From the NCBI GenBank assembly GCA_934533135.1, contig CAKTBG010000011.1, forward strand, positions 1-64,000: 64,000 nt of DNA, in the 5' to 3' direction. The number at the start of each line of letters is the position of its first letter. Within the stretch, counting starts at the first letter, position 1. The notes under the pieces were generated by a model that had not been told where the DNA came from, did not search any database, and saw nothing but the letters and a program-made list of their open reading frames with translations. Position numbers and translations under genes: made by a program. Positions 40,600 through 49,268 of this stretch are shown piece after piece. The DNA comes from an uncultured Faecalibacterium sp. (GTDB taxonomy: Bacteria; Bacillota; Clostridia; Oscillospirales; Ruminococcaceae).

Positions 40600-42141
40600 T
40601 TACTGATTGGCCGCTGCCTCGGTGGGCGCGGTCTCAAACTGGGTCGCCAGAGCCATGATGTTCTCCTGCGTGGCCTCCTTGCCGTCGATAAAGCCGGTGA
40701 TGCGGCCATCGCACATGACCATGACACGGTTGGACATACCGATGATCTCGCTCATTTCGGAGGAGATCATGATGATGCTCTTGCCCTGCTTGGCCAGATC
40801 TGCGATGATGCAGTAGATCTCGTACTTTGCACCGACGTCGATGCCGCGGGTCGGCTCGTCGAGGATCAGGACGTCCGGGTTGTTGGCCAGCCAGCGGGCG
40901 ATCAGCACCTTCTGCTGGTTGCCGCCCGACAGACTCTTGATCTGGGTCTTGGGGCTGGGCACCTTGATGGCCATCTTCTCTTTGTTGGTCGCCACCAGAT
41001 CGAGGATCTTCTTGTCGTCCAGCATGATGGGGCCCTTGCGCAGGGAGTCCAGCGAGGCGATGGAGATGTTGTCGGCCACGCTCAGCACACCCATGATGCC
41101 GGTGGCGCGGCGGTCCTCGGTCAGCAGAGCCACGCTCTTGCGGATGGCGTCGCGGGGCTGCTTGATGGTGACTTCCTCGCCCTTGATCCAGACCTTGCCG
41201 GAGGTGTGGGCACGCAGGCCGAAGATGCCTTCCATCAATTCGGTGCGCTGTGCGCCGACCAGACCGGCCACGCCGAGGATCTCGCCCTTCTTCAGCTCAA
41301 AGCTGCAATGGCGGAAGGAGCGGGGATGGATGGAGGTGAAGTCCTCCACCTTCATCATGACTTCGTCGGAGGGATGGTTCTCCAGCGGGGGATAGAGGTT
41401 CGACAGCTCACGGCCGACCATCTTGGCGATGATCTGCTCCTTGGTCATGTCGGCCACATCCCACTTGCCGATGTAGTGGCCATCGCGCATGATGGTCACT
41501 TCGTCGGCGATGACCTTGATCTCGTCCATCTTATGGCTGATGTAGACCAGTGCCACGCCCAGAGCCTTCAGCTCCCGCATGATGCGGAACAGCGACTCGA
41601 CCTCGTTCGCCGTCAGCGAAGAGGTGGGCTCGTCCAGGATCAGGACCTTGCAGTTTGCGGAGACCGCCTTTGCGATCTCGACCATCTGCATCTGGGCGAT
41701 GCTCAGCGAGCCGAGCTTTGCATGGGGGTTGATCTCCAGCTTCAGCTTTTTCAGCAGATCGTCGGTATCCTTGTACATCTTGGGGTGATCGACCACCGTG
41801 ATGGGGCCGTATTTCTTGGTGGGGTAGCGGCCCAGCCAGATGTTTTCGGCCACCGTACGGGCCGGGATGGGCTGCAGTTCCTGATGCACCATGGCAATGC
41901 CGCGGCTCAGTGCATCCAATGGGGTGGGGATGGTGACCTTTTGCCCTTCGTATTCGATCTCGCCCTCGTCCATCTTGTAAATGCCGAACATACATTTCAT
42001 CAGGGTGGACTTTCCGGCACCGTTCTCGCCCATCAGGGCCATAACTTTACCGGGGCGGAGCTCCAACTGCGCGTGGTCCAGTGCTTTGACACCGGGGAAG
42101 GTCTTGACCACGCCTTTCATTACCAGACGGTATTCTGACAT
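40600..42141 (-). CDS. mglA: Sugar ABC transporter ATP-binding protein (tandem ATPase)
   Basis: A 513-residue protein with two fused ABC ATPase domains. The first has Walker A GENGAGKST (38-46), signature LSIAQ and Walker B LILDEPTSSL; the second has a degenerate P-loop region (GVAGLVGAQRTELM) and an intact LSGGNQQKV signature with VLILDEPTRGID. This asymmetry is normal for MglA/RbsA. ATG at 42141, AAGGAGG upstream. Confidence 0.94.
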   Translation of the reverse strand: MSEYRLVMKGVVKTFPGVKALDHAQLELRPGKVMALMGENGAGKSTLMKCMFGIYKMDEGEIEYEGQKVTIPTPLDALSRGIAMVHQELQPIPARTVAENIWLGRYPTKKYGPITVVDHPKMYKDTDDLLKKLKLEINPHAKLGSLSIAQMQMVEIAKAVSANCKVLILDEPTSSLTANEVESLFRIMRELKALGVALVYISHKMDEIKVIADEVTIMRDGHYIGKWDVADMTKEQIIAKMVGRELSNLYPPLENHPSDEVMMKVEDFTSIHPRSFRHCSFELKKGEILGVAGLVGAQRTELMEGIFGLRAHTSGKVWIKGEEVTIKQPRDAIRKSVALLTEDRRATGIMGVLSVADNISIASLDSLRKGPIMLDDKKILDLVATNKEKMAIKVPSPKTQIKSLSGGNQQKVLIARWLANNPDVLILDEPTRGIDVGAKYEIYCIIADLAKQGKSIIMISSEMSEIIGMSNRVMVMCDGRITGFIDGKEATQENIMALATQFETAPTEAAANQ

Positions 42142-42204
42142 TCCGCAGAGCCTCCTTGTCTATGGATTGGCGTGCCGCGGTGAACCACCGACAGCCGATT
42201 CCTA

Positions 42205-42255
42205 AAATAAGGCGCGTGCGCGGAGATATTTTCTCGCACGCACGCGCTTTTTAGC
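42205..42255 (-). terminator. Stem-loop between mglB and mglA
   Basis: GC-rich imperfect inverted repeat (AAGCGCGTGCG / CGCACGCGCCTT on the minus strand) in the 179-base gap. It probably gives partial termination or 3' protection, so that the binding protein is made in excess, as in many ABC operons. Confidence 0.6.
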
Positions 42256-42320
42256 TTTTAATCAAGCTGTCTTGTTTCACTGCGCACCTTGCAACTGTGG
42301 GGGATTGCCCCGCTGTCCGA

Positions 42321-43367
42321 TTAGAGGTACTGAGCAGCGTTCTCGGTGGTGACCTTGACGTAATCGACCCAGTAATACTCTTCGACGTCCTTGCCCTCAA
42401 CAAACAGCTTGGCAGCAGCGGCGGCGGCGGTTGCCTGACCCACGTCGTCGTTCAGGACGGTGCCGGTCATCTTGCCATCGACAACGTTCTGGACAGCTTC
42501 CTTCAGTGCGTCAACACCGACCAGATAGATGTCCTTGCCGACGGTGCGGCCAGCCTGCTCGATGGACTGCAGAGCACCCAGAGCCATAGCATCGTTGTTG
42601 CAGAAGACGACTTCGATCTTGTCGCCGTACTGTGCCAGAGCGTTTGCAACGTCCTGCTGTGCGGTGGTCTGATCCCAGTTGTCCAGATACTCGTACAGGC
42701 ACTCGACTTCCTTGCCGGCATCGGTCAGAGCCTTGATGGAGAACTCGGTACGATACTGTGCGTCGATGTTCTCGGGGTCGCCCTTGCACATGATGTAAGT
42801 GACCTTGCCGTCGCCGTTGATATCACCCTGCGTCTCGGTCTCGAGGATCAGCTCGCCCTGATAAGTACCGGACTGACGTGCGTCTGCACCGACGTAGCAG
42901 CACTTGCCTGCGTAGGAATCCAGAACGGACTTGTCCGGCTCACGGTTGATGAAGACGATCGGGGTCTCAGAGGGAGAGATGGTGTCCACGATGGTCTGCG
43001 CGGAAGTGGTCTGGACGGGGTTGATGATCAGGACGTCCACACCCTGCTGCAGGAAGGTGTTGATCTGCTCGGTCTGGGTATTCTGGTCGTTCTTGCCATC
43101 GACGATGGTGACGGAATAGCCCATATCCTTCAGGTACTCTTCCAGATCGGTGCGGTACAGGGTCATGAAGTTATCGGCAAACTGATAGATGCAGACGCCG
43201 ACGTTTGCAGAACCAGAAGCAGCAGCCTCAGAGGAAGCAGCTGCGGAAGAAGCGGCCACAGAGGAAGCAGCGGTGGAGCTGCTGGAACCGCCGCAGGCGG
43301 TCAGGACACCGGCTGCGCCCACAACAGCAGAAGCCTTCAGGAAATCACGACGCGAAATCATTTTCAT
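42321..43367 (-). CDS. mglB: Galactose/sugar ABC transporter substrate-binding lipoprotein
   Basis: A 348-residue type I periplasmic-binding-fold protein of the MglB/ribose-binding group. The N-terminus combines a twin-arginine-like SRRDFLK with a lipobox LTAC (lipidated C25), followed by a low-complexity Ser/Ala linker to about residue 53. Binding-fold segments include VGVCIYQFADNFMT, VDVLIINPVQ, IVFINREP, FCNNDAMALGALQSIE and VGVDALKEAV. An aspartate-rich DINGDGKVT loop (around residue 180) resembles the calcium-binding loop of galactose-binding protein. Specificity for galactose is inferred from family. Confidence 0.92.
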   Translation of the reverse strand: MKMISRRDFLKASAVVGAAGVLTACGGSSSSTAASSVAASSAAASSEAAASGSANVGVCIYQFADNFMTLYRTDLEEYLKDMGYSVTIVDGKNDQNTQTEQINTFLQQGVDVLIINPVQTTSAQTIVDTISPSETPIVFINREPDKSVLDSYAGKCCYVGADARQSGTYQGELILETETQGDINGDGKVTYIMCKGDPENIDAQYRTEFSIKALTDAGKEVECLYEYLDNWDQTTAQQDVANALAQYGDKIEVVFCNNDAMALGALQSIEQAGRTVGKDIYLVGVDALKEAVQNVVDGKMTGTVLNDDVGQATAAAAAAKLFVEGKDVEEYYWVDYVKVTTENAAQYL

Positions 43368-43404
43368 AATAATTGTTCTCCTTCATTCGCATATCACAGC
43401 ATTC

Positions 43405-43432
43405 CATGAAACGCCTTTTCATGCGCTTCATG
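43405..43432. promoter_or_regulatory. Inverted repeat in the mglB leader
   Basis: CATGAAACGC (43405-43414) and GCGCTTCATG (43423-43432) pair at 9 of 10 positions across 8 bases, just downstream of the predicted start site. Candidate operator or leader hairpin. Confidence 0.45.
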
Positions 43433-43445
43433 ATTTTCTGTTTGT

Positions 43446-43474
43446 ATTATAACCGTCTGGCAAACGGTTCGCAA
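43446..43474 (-). promoter_or_regulatory. Promoter of mglBAC with palindrome between the boxes
   Basis: Minus-strand TTGCGA (43469-43474), 17-bp spacer, TATAAT (43446-43451). AACCGT / ACGGTT (43451-43456, 43464-43469) form a perfect inverted repeat spanning the spacer, well placed for a LacI/GalR-type repressor. Confidence 0.65.
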
Positions 43475-43503
43475 GAGAACAAATCACCAAGATTCTTTGC
43501 ATT

Positions 43504-43526
43504 CTATTGTGCACCTTCCACAATAG
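43504..43526. promoter_or_regulatory. 23-bp palindrome upstream of the mgl promoter
   Basis: CTATTGTG (43504-43511) and CACAATAG (43519-43526), perfect 8-bp arms with a 7-bp centre, about 30 bp upstream of the -35. Position suits an activator site. The rest of 43527-43650 is AT-rich with no gene. Confidence 0.45.
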
Positions 43527-43644
43527 GTTTTGTTGCATCCCAATTTCTTTTTCGCAGTAGGCACAATTCTTCATGATTCTGCAACCGTAGTACAAAAATC
43601 CCGTTTTTGTCAATTGTTTTTGTCGATTTTTCTAGCAATTTCGG

Positions 43645-43694
43645 TAAAAAAGAGCAGGTCGAAGCAACATTTTCCCATACGCTTCGACCTGCTG
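43645..43694 (-). terminator. Terminator of the second MATE gene
   Basis: Perfect 13-bp stem AGCAGGTCGAAGC / GCTTCGACCTGCT, 15-base loop, followed by CTTTTTT on the minus strand, about 115 bases past the stop. Confidence 0.88.
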
Positions 43695-43806
43695 TTGTAT
43701 TTCAGGGGCTTCCGGTGCGTTTTTTGCACCGTTTCGGAACATCCCGGGATCGTTTCAGTCCATGACGCATTCCCGGATCTATGCTATACGTTTTGTAATA
43801 GTTTTG

Positions 43807-45102
43807 TCATGTTTTTTTCTTTTTCGACAGCAGAACCACCGTCAGCAGAGCCGTCAGTGCCTCGCTTGCCGGAAATGCCGCCCAAACGCCGTTCATCCCG
43901 AACCACGCACTCAGCACCAGCGAGCAGGCGACGATGGCCACCATGCCGCGGCAGAGGGAGGTCGCCGAGGCTTCGGCCGGGCGATTCACTGCGCCCAGAT
44001 AGCCCGCCGCCACGATGTTGAAGCCCGCGAAGAAGTAGCCGACGAAGTACACCCGCATCCCGGTGTGGGCAAACGCAGCCATCTGGAGTGAGTTCTCGCT
44101 GTTGAACACCGCCACCAGCGGGTCGGTAAAGCCCACGACAACGCCGTACAGCACCGCCGCCAATGCCAGTGCTGTGCCGGTGCCGAGGAAGAGCAGCTTC
44201 TTCGCACCGCCCATGTCATTCTTGCCGTAGCAGGCACTGACCAGCGGCTGTGCACCCTGCGCCACGCCGTTGAAGATGGCCGTCGCCACCAGTGCAAAGT
44301 TTGCGATCACGCCGTAGGCAGCAACGGCCACATTGCCGGACAGCCGCAGGAGCAGCAGGTTGAACACCGTCGTGGTCACGCCCGAGGACAGCTCCCCCAC
44401 AAAGCCCGAGATCCCCAGCGGGCAGCTTTGCGCCAGCAGCCGGATGGACGGAGCCCTGCGCAGGAAGCGGAGCGTGTTCGACTTTTTGAAGAAATGGCCG
44501 CTGCAGATGCAGATGCTCAGCACCGGCGAAACGGCGGTGGCCAAGGCCGCGCCGGGCAGACCCAGCCCCATCGGGAACATGAAGATGTAGTCGAACACCA
44601 CGTTGAAGAGGCTGCCGCTCAGGGTCGCCACCATCGCCAGCGAAGGGTCGCCGTCGTTCCGGATAAAGGCCGACACGATGTAGTTGCACATAAAAAACGG
44701 CGTAAACAGCAGGAAAATGCGGGTATACCCCAAGCCCAGTGCCACGATCCCGGCGTCGCCGCCCATCAGCCGGAGCAGCACTTCCGGGCAGAAAAGCCCC
44801 GCCAGCAAAAAGGGCACCGACAGGATGCAGGCCGAGAAGATGGCGTTGGAAAAATACCGCTGCGCCCGCGCGTCGCCCTGCGCCTGCAGGATGGCGTACC
44901 GGGTGGCTGAGCCAAGGCCGATCATCGAGCCAAAGGCGAAGATCAGGTTGTAGATGGGCAGGCAGAGGTTGAGCAGGGTCACACCGTCGGTGCCCGCTGC
45001 CTGCGCAATGAAGTAGGTGTCGGCCAAGATGTAGCAGGAGGTTCCCAACAGGCCGAAGATGTTCTGCGACACATATTTAAAATACTGCTTTGTCAGGTTC
45101 AT
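43807..45102 (-). CDS. MATE family efflux transporter (2), MepA-like
   Basis: A 431-residue 12-helix MATE transporter. It begins directly with YFKYVSQNIFGLLGTSCYILADTYFIAQAAG and has a clear second half from about 225 (CPLGISGFVGELSSGVTTTVFN), closer to MepA/DinF-like pumps than to the first MATE gene at 22.5-23.8 kb. Its start region overlaps no other gene; the divergent PfkB remnant begins 116 bases away. Confidence 0.92.
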   Translation of the reverse strand: MNLTKQYFKYVSQNIFGLLGTSCYILADTYFIAQAAGTDGVTLLNLCLPIYNLIFAFGSMIGLGSATRYAILQAQGDARAQRYFSNAIFSACILSVPFLLAGLFCPEVLLRLMGGDAGIVALGLGYTRIFLLFTPFFMCNYIVSAFIRNDGDPSLAMVATLSGSLFNVVFDYIFMFPMGLGLPGAALATAVSPVLSICICSGHFFKKSNTLRFLRRAPSIRLLAQSCPLGISGFVGELSSGVTTTVFNLLLLRLSGNVAVAAYGVIANFALVATAIFNGVAQGAQPLVSACYGKNDMGGAKKLLFLGTGTALALAAVLYGVVVGFTDPLVAVFNSENSLQMAAFAHTGMRVYFVGYFFAGFNIVAAGYLGAVNRPAEASATSLCRGMVAIVACSLVLSAWFGMNGVWAAFPASEALTALLTVVLLSKKKKT

Positions 45103-45217
45103 CGGATGGATCGTAATTCCTTTCTCTTTTTCGCACGAAGTTTGTCAACACCAATTGCGCAAACCGCCGCTTGGGTGTATACTGGACGCATTCTTTTTCC
45201 GGAAGGAGGGGTCTGTC

Positions 45218-46072
45218 GTGTCCGCACTCTATTGCATCGGGGAAGTCTGGCTTCGCCTCTCCCCGGCCGATGCCGCCGCTGCGCTGGCGCAGGCCGGGGC
45301 GTTCCGCGCACAGATTGGCGGAAGCGTCGCCCCACTCTGCGCCGCGGTCGCCCGGCTGGGCGGTCATGCCGCCCTCCTGACCCAGCTGGGAGACGACCCC
45401 TTCGGCCGCCGCATCCAAAGGGAACTGGATGCCGCCGGTGTGGACACCCGGCACATCCGCTTCACCTCCGAAGCACCCACGCCGGTCTGTTTCACCGACC
45501 GTGCCGCTGCCCTGCCCTATCCGGGTGCCGGGCAGAACTTCCCGCCCGAAGCACTGGACACCCGCTTCCTCGCCGATGCCGCCGCCCTGCATTTCACCAC
45601 CGGCGGCCTCTTGGACAGCCCCCTGCGGTATACCCACTTGAAGGCGATCTCTGCTGCCCGGGAGCAGGGCGTACCGGTCAGCTTTGCGCCCGGTCTGGAG
45701 CCTGCGCGCTGGAAGAACGCCGCCTTCCTGCGCCAGACCTTCTTCCTGTTTTTGCCGCAGGCCGATCTCGTTTTTCTCACCGAGGACGAACTGGAGTTCC
45801 TGTTCGGCTCCCGGGAGGTGCGGACGGCTCTGTTTTCCCTTTTTACCGGCCATGTCCAGTTTGTCGGCTGCGTCGGTGCGCACGAAACGTGGCTTGTGAC
45901 CCGGAACGATGTTCAGCGGTTGGAAGCGTCCTTTCCCCTTGAGACGGTTTGTGCGCAGGTCTTATCTCAATGGATGTCCTCCAAATTGCCCCGGTCGGGC
46001 AGCTCGTGGCGGAATCCAAAAGCCATGGACATCAGCTCTTTTGTGGACTCCACTTCTCCTGCAGACGGGTAG
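45218..46072 (+). pseudogene. PfkB family sugar kinase, 3'-truncated
   Basis: Starts at GTG 45218 with GGAAGGAGG upstream and encodes 284 residues. Residues 1 to about 242 follow the PfkB (fructokinase/ribokinase) fold: CIGEVWLRLSP start, IGGSVAP and GLGGHAALLTQLGDDPFGRRI-type segments, then VFLTEDELEFLFG. At the point where the family has DTTGAGDAF with the catalytic aspartate, similarity stops, and the last 40 or so residues are read from the antisense of the adjacent protease gene. Without the catalytic base and ATP site the product should be inactive. A deletion joining the two loci is the simplest explanation. Confidence 0.75.
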
Positions 46073-47151
46073 GTCTCGCACCGTTTTTCAAATTTCAACC
46101 GTACCGCCTCAGCCTTGAGGCGGTCTTTTTCTGCCAGCAGAGCGACCGTGTATTCCGTCGCCAGGATGGACAGGAAATCTTTCATCTGCTTGCGGAACGC
46201 CCGCATTTCCTTGCTGTTCCACTGGGTCAGATACGGCTCTGCGTCCTCCCCCAATACCAACGCGCAGTACAGGCGGTCGCAGAGGAACAACTTCCGGTAC
46301 AGCCCGAGGATGACGGCATCCGCTTTCGCGCTCAGTTCATCGATCAAACGCGCCGCCTCTGCAAAGCGGTGCTCGTCCATCAAACGGTTCTCGTGCAGAA
46401 CCGCCGTCACGGACGTCATGCCGTTCCGGAGCTGCGCATCGGTCGGCAGTGCAAACCATTCCTCCGGCATCTCCTTCAGCCGGACGCCTTTCGCCTGTTC
46501 TGCGTTGATGCGCAGCTGCACCCAGAGGGAGCGGCGCGCGGTCGGGTCTTTGCGCATCATGAGGATGTTTTTGCCGTCGTTGCAGACCTCGCCTCCCTCC
46601 ATCGGGATCCCGTTCAGAAGCGCATACATCAGGCCGACCAAGGCCTGCATCGCAAAAAACAACTGCACCGACGTGTTTTCCCGGAAGGCAAAGGCAAGCA
46701 GACCGCACAAGACCGCCGTCAGCAGGTTTGCCAATGGCCCACCCAGATTGTAGAGGACGTAGGGCATTTTCCCATCTTTCCACTCCGGCGGAGCCAGCAG
46801 GCACTGACCGCCCGTGCCCGCCAGCGAGAACCGACGCAGGCGGATATGACCGTTTTCCTTCTGCCACATCCAGCTGCCGATCCGGAAGGAGACGAATTGA
46901 TATCCGGTCAGCAGGCCGCAGACCAGATGTCCGCCCTCGTGCAGGATGATCTGTGCATAGAGGGCGACGAAAGCGGCCAAGACCCAATAGAAAATCTGCG
47001 GCAGATCTGCACCGTGCAGCGCACCCGATTCATCCACGGTCTTTGCCAGCGCATATCCCAGCACACCGCCCAGCACCATCCACAGCAGGAAGGTCCATGC
47101 CTTGCCTGCCGAGAGCTTTCGTCTGGGTCGTTTCGTTTTCGGATCTCGCAT
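45967..47151 (-). CDS. M50-type membrane zinc metalloprotease
   Basis: A 394-residue protein with a basic start and about six hydrophobic helices. The zinc motif HEGGH (71-75) lies in a membrane helix, and NGIPMEGGEVCNDGKN (180-194) supplies the downstream Asn/Asp motif of site-2 proteases; NLGGPLANLL (135-144) is also typical. The last 190 residues are a soluble helical domain without recognised family. Presumed role is intramembrane proteolysis or membrane protein maturation. It overlaps the truncated PfkB gene tail-to-tail by 106 bases. Substrate unknown. Confidence 0.85.
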   Translation of the reverse strand: MRDPKTKRPRRKLSAGKAWTFLLWMVLGGVLGYALAKTVDESGALHGADLPQIFYWVLAAFVALYAQIILHEGGHLVCGLLTGYQFVSFRIGSWMWQKENGHIRLRRFSLAGTGGQCLLAPPEWKDGKMPYVLYNLGGPLANLLTAVLCGLLAFAFRENTSVQLFFAMQALVGLMYALLNGIPMEGGEVCNDGKNILMMRKDPTARRSLWVQLRINAEQAKGVRLKEMPEEWFALPTDAQLRNGMTSVTAVLHENRLMDEHRFAEAARLIDELSAKADAVILGLYRKLFLCDRLYCALVLGEDAEPYLTQWNSKEMRAFRKQMKDFLSILATEYTVALLAEKDRLKAEAVRLKFEKRCETYPSAGEVESTKELMSMAFGFRHELPDRGNLEDIH

Positions 47152-47218
47152 CTCGTTCTACCTCCTTACAGTGCCCCCTAGGATATCATAACTCCCCTCA
47201 AAAAACAAGCATCCACGC

Positions 47219-47258
47219 AGAAAAGCCGCCGTACCCAGACGGGCACGGCGGCTTTTCC
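47219..47258 (-). terminator. Terminator of the TRAP transporter operon
   Basis: Stem AAAAGCCGCCGT / ACGGCGGCTTTT around a small inner CCC/GGG hairpin; T-run on both strands; about 45 bases past the dctM stop. Confidence 0.85.
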
Positions 47259-47302
47259 TGTGTTTCAAATTCTTACTGGAGAAGAAGCGTGTGTGTAAAA
47301 CT

Positions 47303-48643
47303 TTAGTGGATGAACACCGGGCCCAGCGGGTTTGCAATGGGGCTGACATAGCCGCCGAGCAGCTTGGGCAGAGCCAGGCTGATATCGGGCACGTAGGTCA
47401 GCAGCAGCAGGGCGATGAACATACACAGATAGAACGGCAGAGTCGCCTTGACGACCTTTTCCATCGGGCGTTTTGCCACGGCAGAGCCGATGAACAGAAC
47501 CGCGCCGACCGGAGGCGTCAGCAGGCCGATGCCGCAGTTCAGAACCACGATGATACCAAACTGGATCGGGTCGATGCCGATGGAGGTTGCGATGGGCAGC
47601 AGGATCGGGGTCGCGATCAGGATGATGGGGGCCATATCCATGATGCAGCCCAGAACCAGAATGATGATGTCGATCAGCAGTGCGATGATGTAGGGGTTAT
47701 CGGTCAGGTTGGTGATGGCGTTTGCAGCCAGATCAGGCACGTGCAGCATGGTCAGGCAGTTGCCGAAGACCGCAGACGTTGCGATCAGGATCAGGACGAT
47801 GGACAGGGTGTTGACGCACTCGTCCAGAGCGTGCCAGACGCCCTTCCAGTCAAGACCCTTGTAGATGAACACCGACACAAACAGGGAGTAGATGACCGCG
47901 ATGGCCGCAGACTCGGTGGCGGTGAACACGCCGCCGACCACGCCGAAGACCACGATGATAACGGCCGCCAGTGCCCAGACCGAGGTGCCCAGCTGCTTGA
48001 CGAAGCCCTTGATGCTGAACGGAGAGCCCTTGGGGTAATTCTCCTTGACGGAGATGATGTAGGAGCCGATCATCAGGACGATGGCCAGCAGTGCGCCGGG
48101 CAGGTAACCGGCAAGGAACAGGCTGCCGACGCTGATGCCGCCTGCAGTGGTGGCGTAGATGACCATGTTATGGCTCGGGGGAACCAGCAGGCCTTCGCAG
48201 GAAGACGTGATGGTAACAGCAGTGGAGAAGTCGGCGTCGTAACCCTGATCGACCATCATGGGGATCATGATGGAGCCGATGGAGGCGGTATCAGCAGAAG
48301 CCGAACCGGAAATGCCGCCGAAGAAGTAGGATGCCACGATGTTGACCATGGCCATGCCGCCGCGCATCCAGCCGACGCAGGCATCTGCCAGCGCGATCAG
48401 CTTTTCCGAGATGCCGCCGGAGCCCATGAGCACGCCCATGGTGATGAAGAACGGCACAGCCATCAGGCTGAAGGACGAGATGCCCTTGACCATCAGGCGG
48501 CAGACATCGGTCAGTGCCTGACCCTGCACCAGCAGGCAGAACACGCTGGACAGACCAACGGCGTATGCGATGGGGAACCGCAGGAAGATCATGACAAAGA
48601 AGCTTACAAGGAGGACAAGAATTGCCAGTGTCTGCGCTGTCAT
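47303..48643 (-). CDS. dctM: TRAP transporter large permease subunit
   Basis: A 446-residue, 12-helix DctM-type subunit that carries the Na+-driven transport step. Family signatures: FFGGISGSASADTASIGSIMIP, LVPPSHNMVIYATTAGGISVG and the late GIGLLTPPVGAVLFIGSAVA. It follows dctQ with a one-base gap. Substrate is not readable from the sequence; sugar acids or C4-dicarboxylates are the usual ones. Confidence 0.94.
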   Translation of the reverse strand: MTAQTLAILVLLVSFFVMIFLRFPIAYAVGLSSVFCLLVQGQALTDVCRLMVKGISSFSLMAVPFFITMGVLMGSGGISEKLIALADACVGWMRGGMAMVNIVASYFFGGISGSASADTASIGSIMIPMMVDQGYDADFSTAVTITSSCEGLLVPPSHNMVIYATTAGGISVGSLFLAGYLPGALLAIVLMIGSYIISVKENYPKGSPFSIKGFVKQLGTSVWALAAVIIVVFGVVGGVFTATESAAIAVIYSLFVSVFIYKGLDWKGVWHALDECVNTLSIVLILIATSAVFGNCLTMLHVPDLAANAITNLTDNPYIIALLIDIIILVLGCIMDMAPIILIATPILLPIATSIGIDPIQFGIIVVLNCGIGLLTPPVGAVLFIGSAVAKRPMEKVVKATLPFYLCMFIALLLLTYVPDISLALPKLLGGYVSPIANPLGPVFIH

Positions 48644-48644
48644 A

Positions 48645-49166
48645 TCAGTTTTCCTCCTTTACAAAAAAGCTCTTGATGTGGTTGTAGAGAGACTCAAACT
48701 CAAAGACGATCATGGCAACACCGGCCAGAGGCACCGGGAAGTACATCCAGAAACGGCTCAGCCAGGGCATCGAGACATAGAAACCGCGGCCGCCCAGTGT
48801 GGTGGCGTAGTTCCAGCCCACGACCATCATGATGATGCCCAGTGCGCAGACAGCGACATCCGCCAGAATGTCCAGCACCTTGATGACCGTCTTGGGCAGG
48901 TAGACGTCGAATGCAGTCATCCGGATGTGTGCGCCGCGGCGGATGGCCAGAGCCGCGCTCAGCACGGCCATGTAACTCATGCAGGTCAGCACGACTTCCT
49001 CCGTCCATGCGGGATCCGGAATAAACGGAACGTAACGGCCAATGACCGACATGGTGGTGATGAGGATATCTGCGATCAGCAGGATCTTGCAGATAAACAG
49101 CACCACTTTGTAGGTAATGTCGTACGCCGGCTTGATCTTATCCAATGTGGTAAAGATTTTCGGCAT
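48645..49166 (-). CDS. dctQ: TRAP transporter small permease subunit
   Basis: A 173-residue, four-helix DctQ-type subunit that scaffolds the transporter. The central motif AWTEEVVLTCMSYMAVLSAALAIRRGAHIRM is the family signature. It lies between dctP and dctM in the usual order P-Q-M. Confidence 0.92.
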   Translation of the reverse strand: MPKIFTTLDKIKPAYDITYKVVLFICKILLIADILITTMSVIGRYVPFIPDPAWTEEVVLTCMSYMAVLSAALAIRRGAHIRMTAFDVYLPKTVIKVLDILADVAVCALGIIMMVVGWNYATTLGGRGFYVSMPWLSRFWMYFPVPLAGVAMIVFEFESLYNHIKSFFVKEEN

Positions 49167-49192
49167 AGGATTTCCTCCACTTCCATATAAAA

Positions 49193-49236
49193 ACCCGGCG
49201 GGTCTGCGGGCGTATCCCGTAGTCCCCCGCCGGGCT
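49193..49236 (-). terminator. Stem-loop between dctP and dctQ
   Basis: Minus-strand CCCGGCGGG / CCCGCCGGG inverted repeat with an internal GGGATACGCCC hairpin, in the gap after dctP. No T-run, so more likely an RNA-stability or partial-termination element, as between mglB and mglA. Confidence 0.6.
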
Positions 49237-49268
49237 ATGTACTTACTTCAGAGCCGATGAAGGACGGA

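Noticed and set aside
43428-43613. Possible 61-residue protein upstream of mglB with CAYCEKE
   Set aside because: No ribosome site at its start; it overlaps the mgl promoter and palindromes and has no family resemblance.
45918-46072. Frameshift repair of the PfkB gene to recover the GAGD motif
   Set aside because: No GAGD-like sequence in any frame near the break; the downstream DNA belongs to the opposite-strand protease gene.
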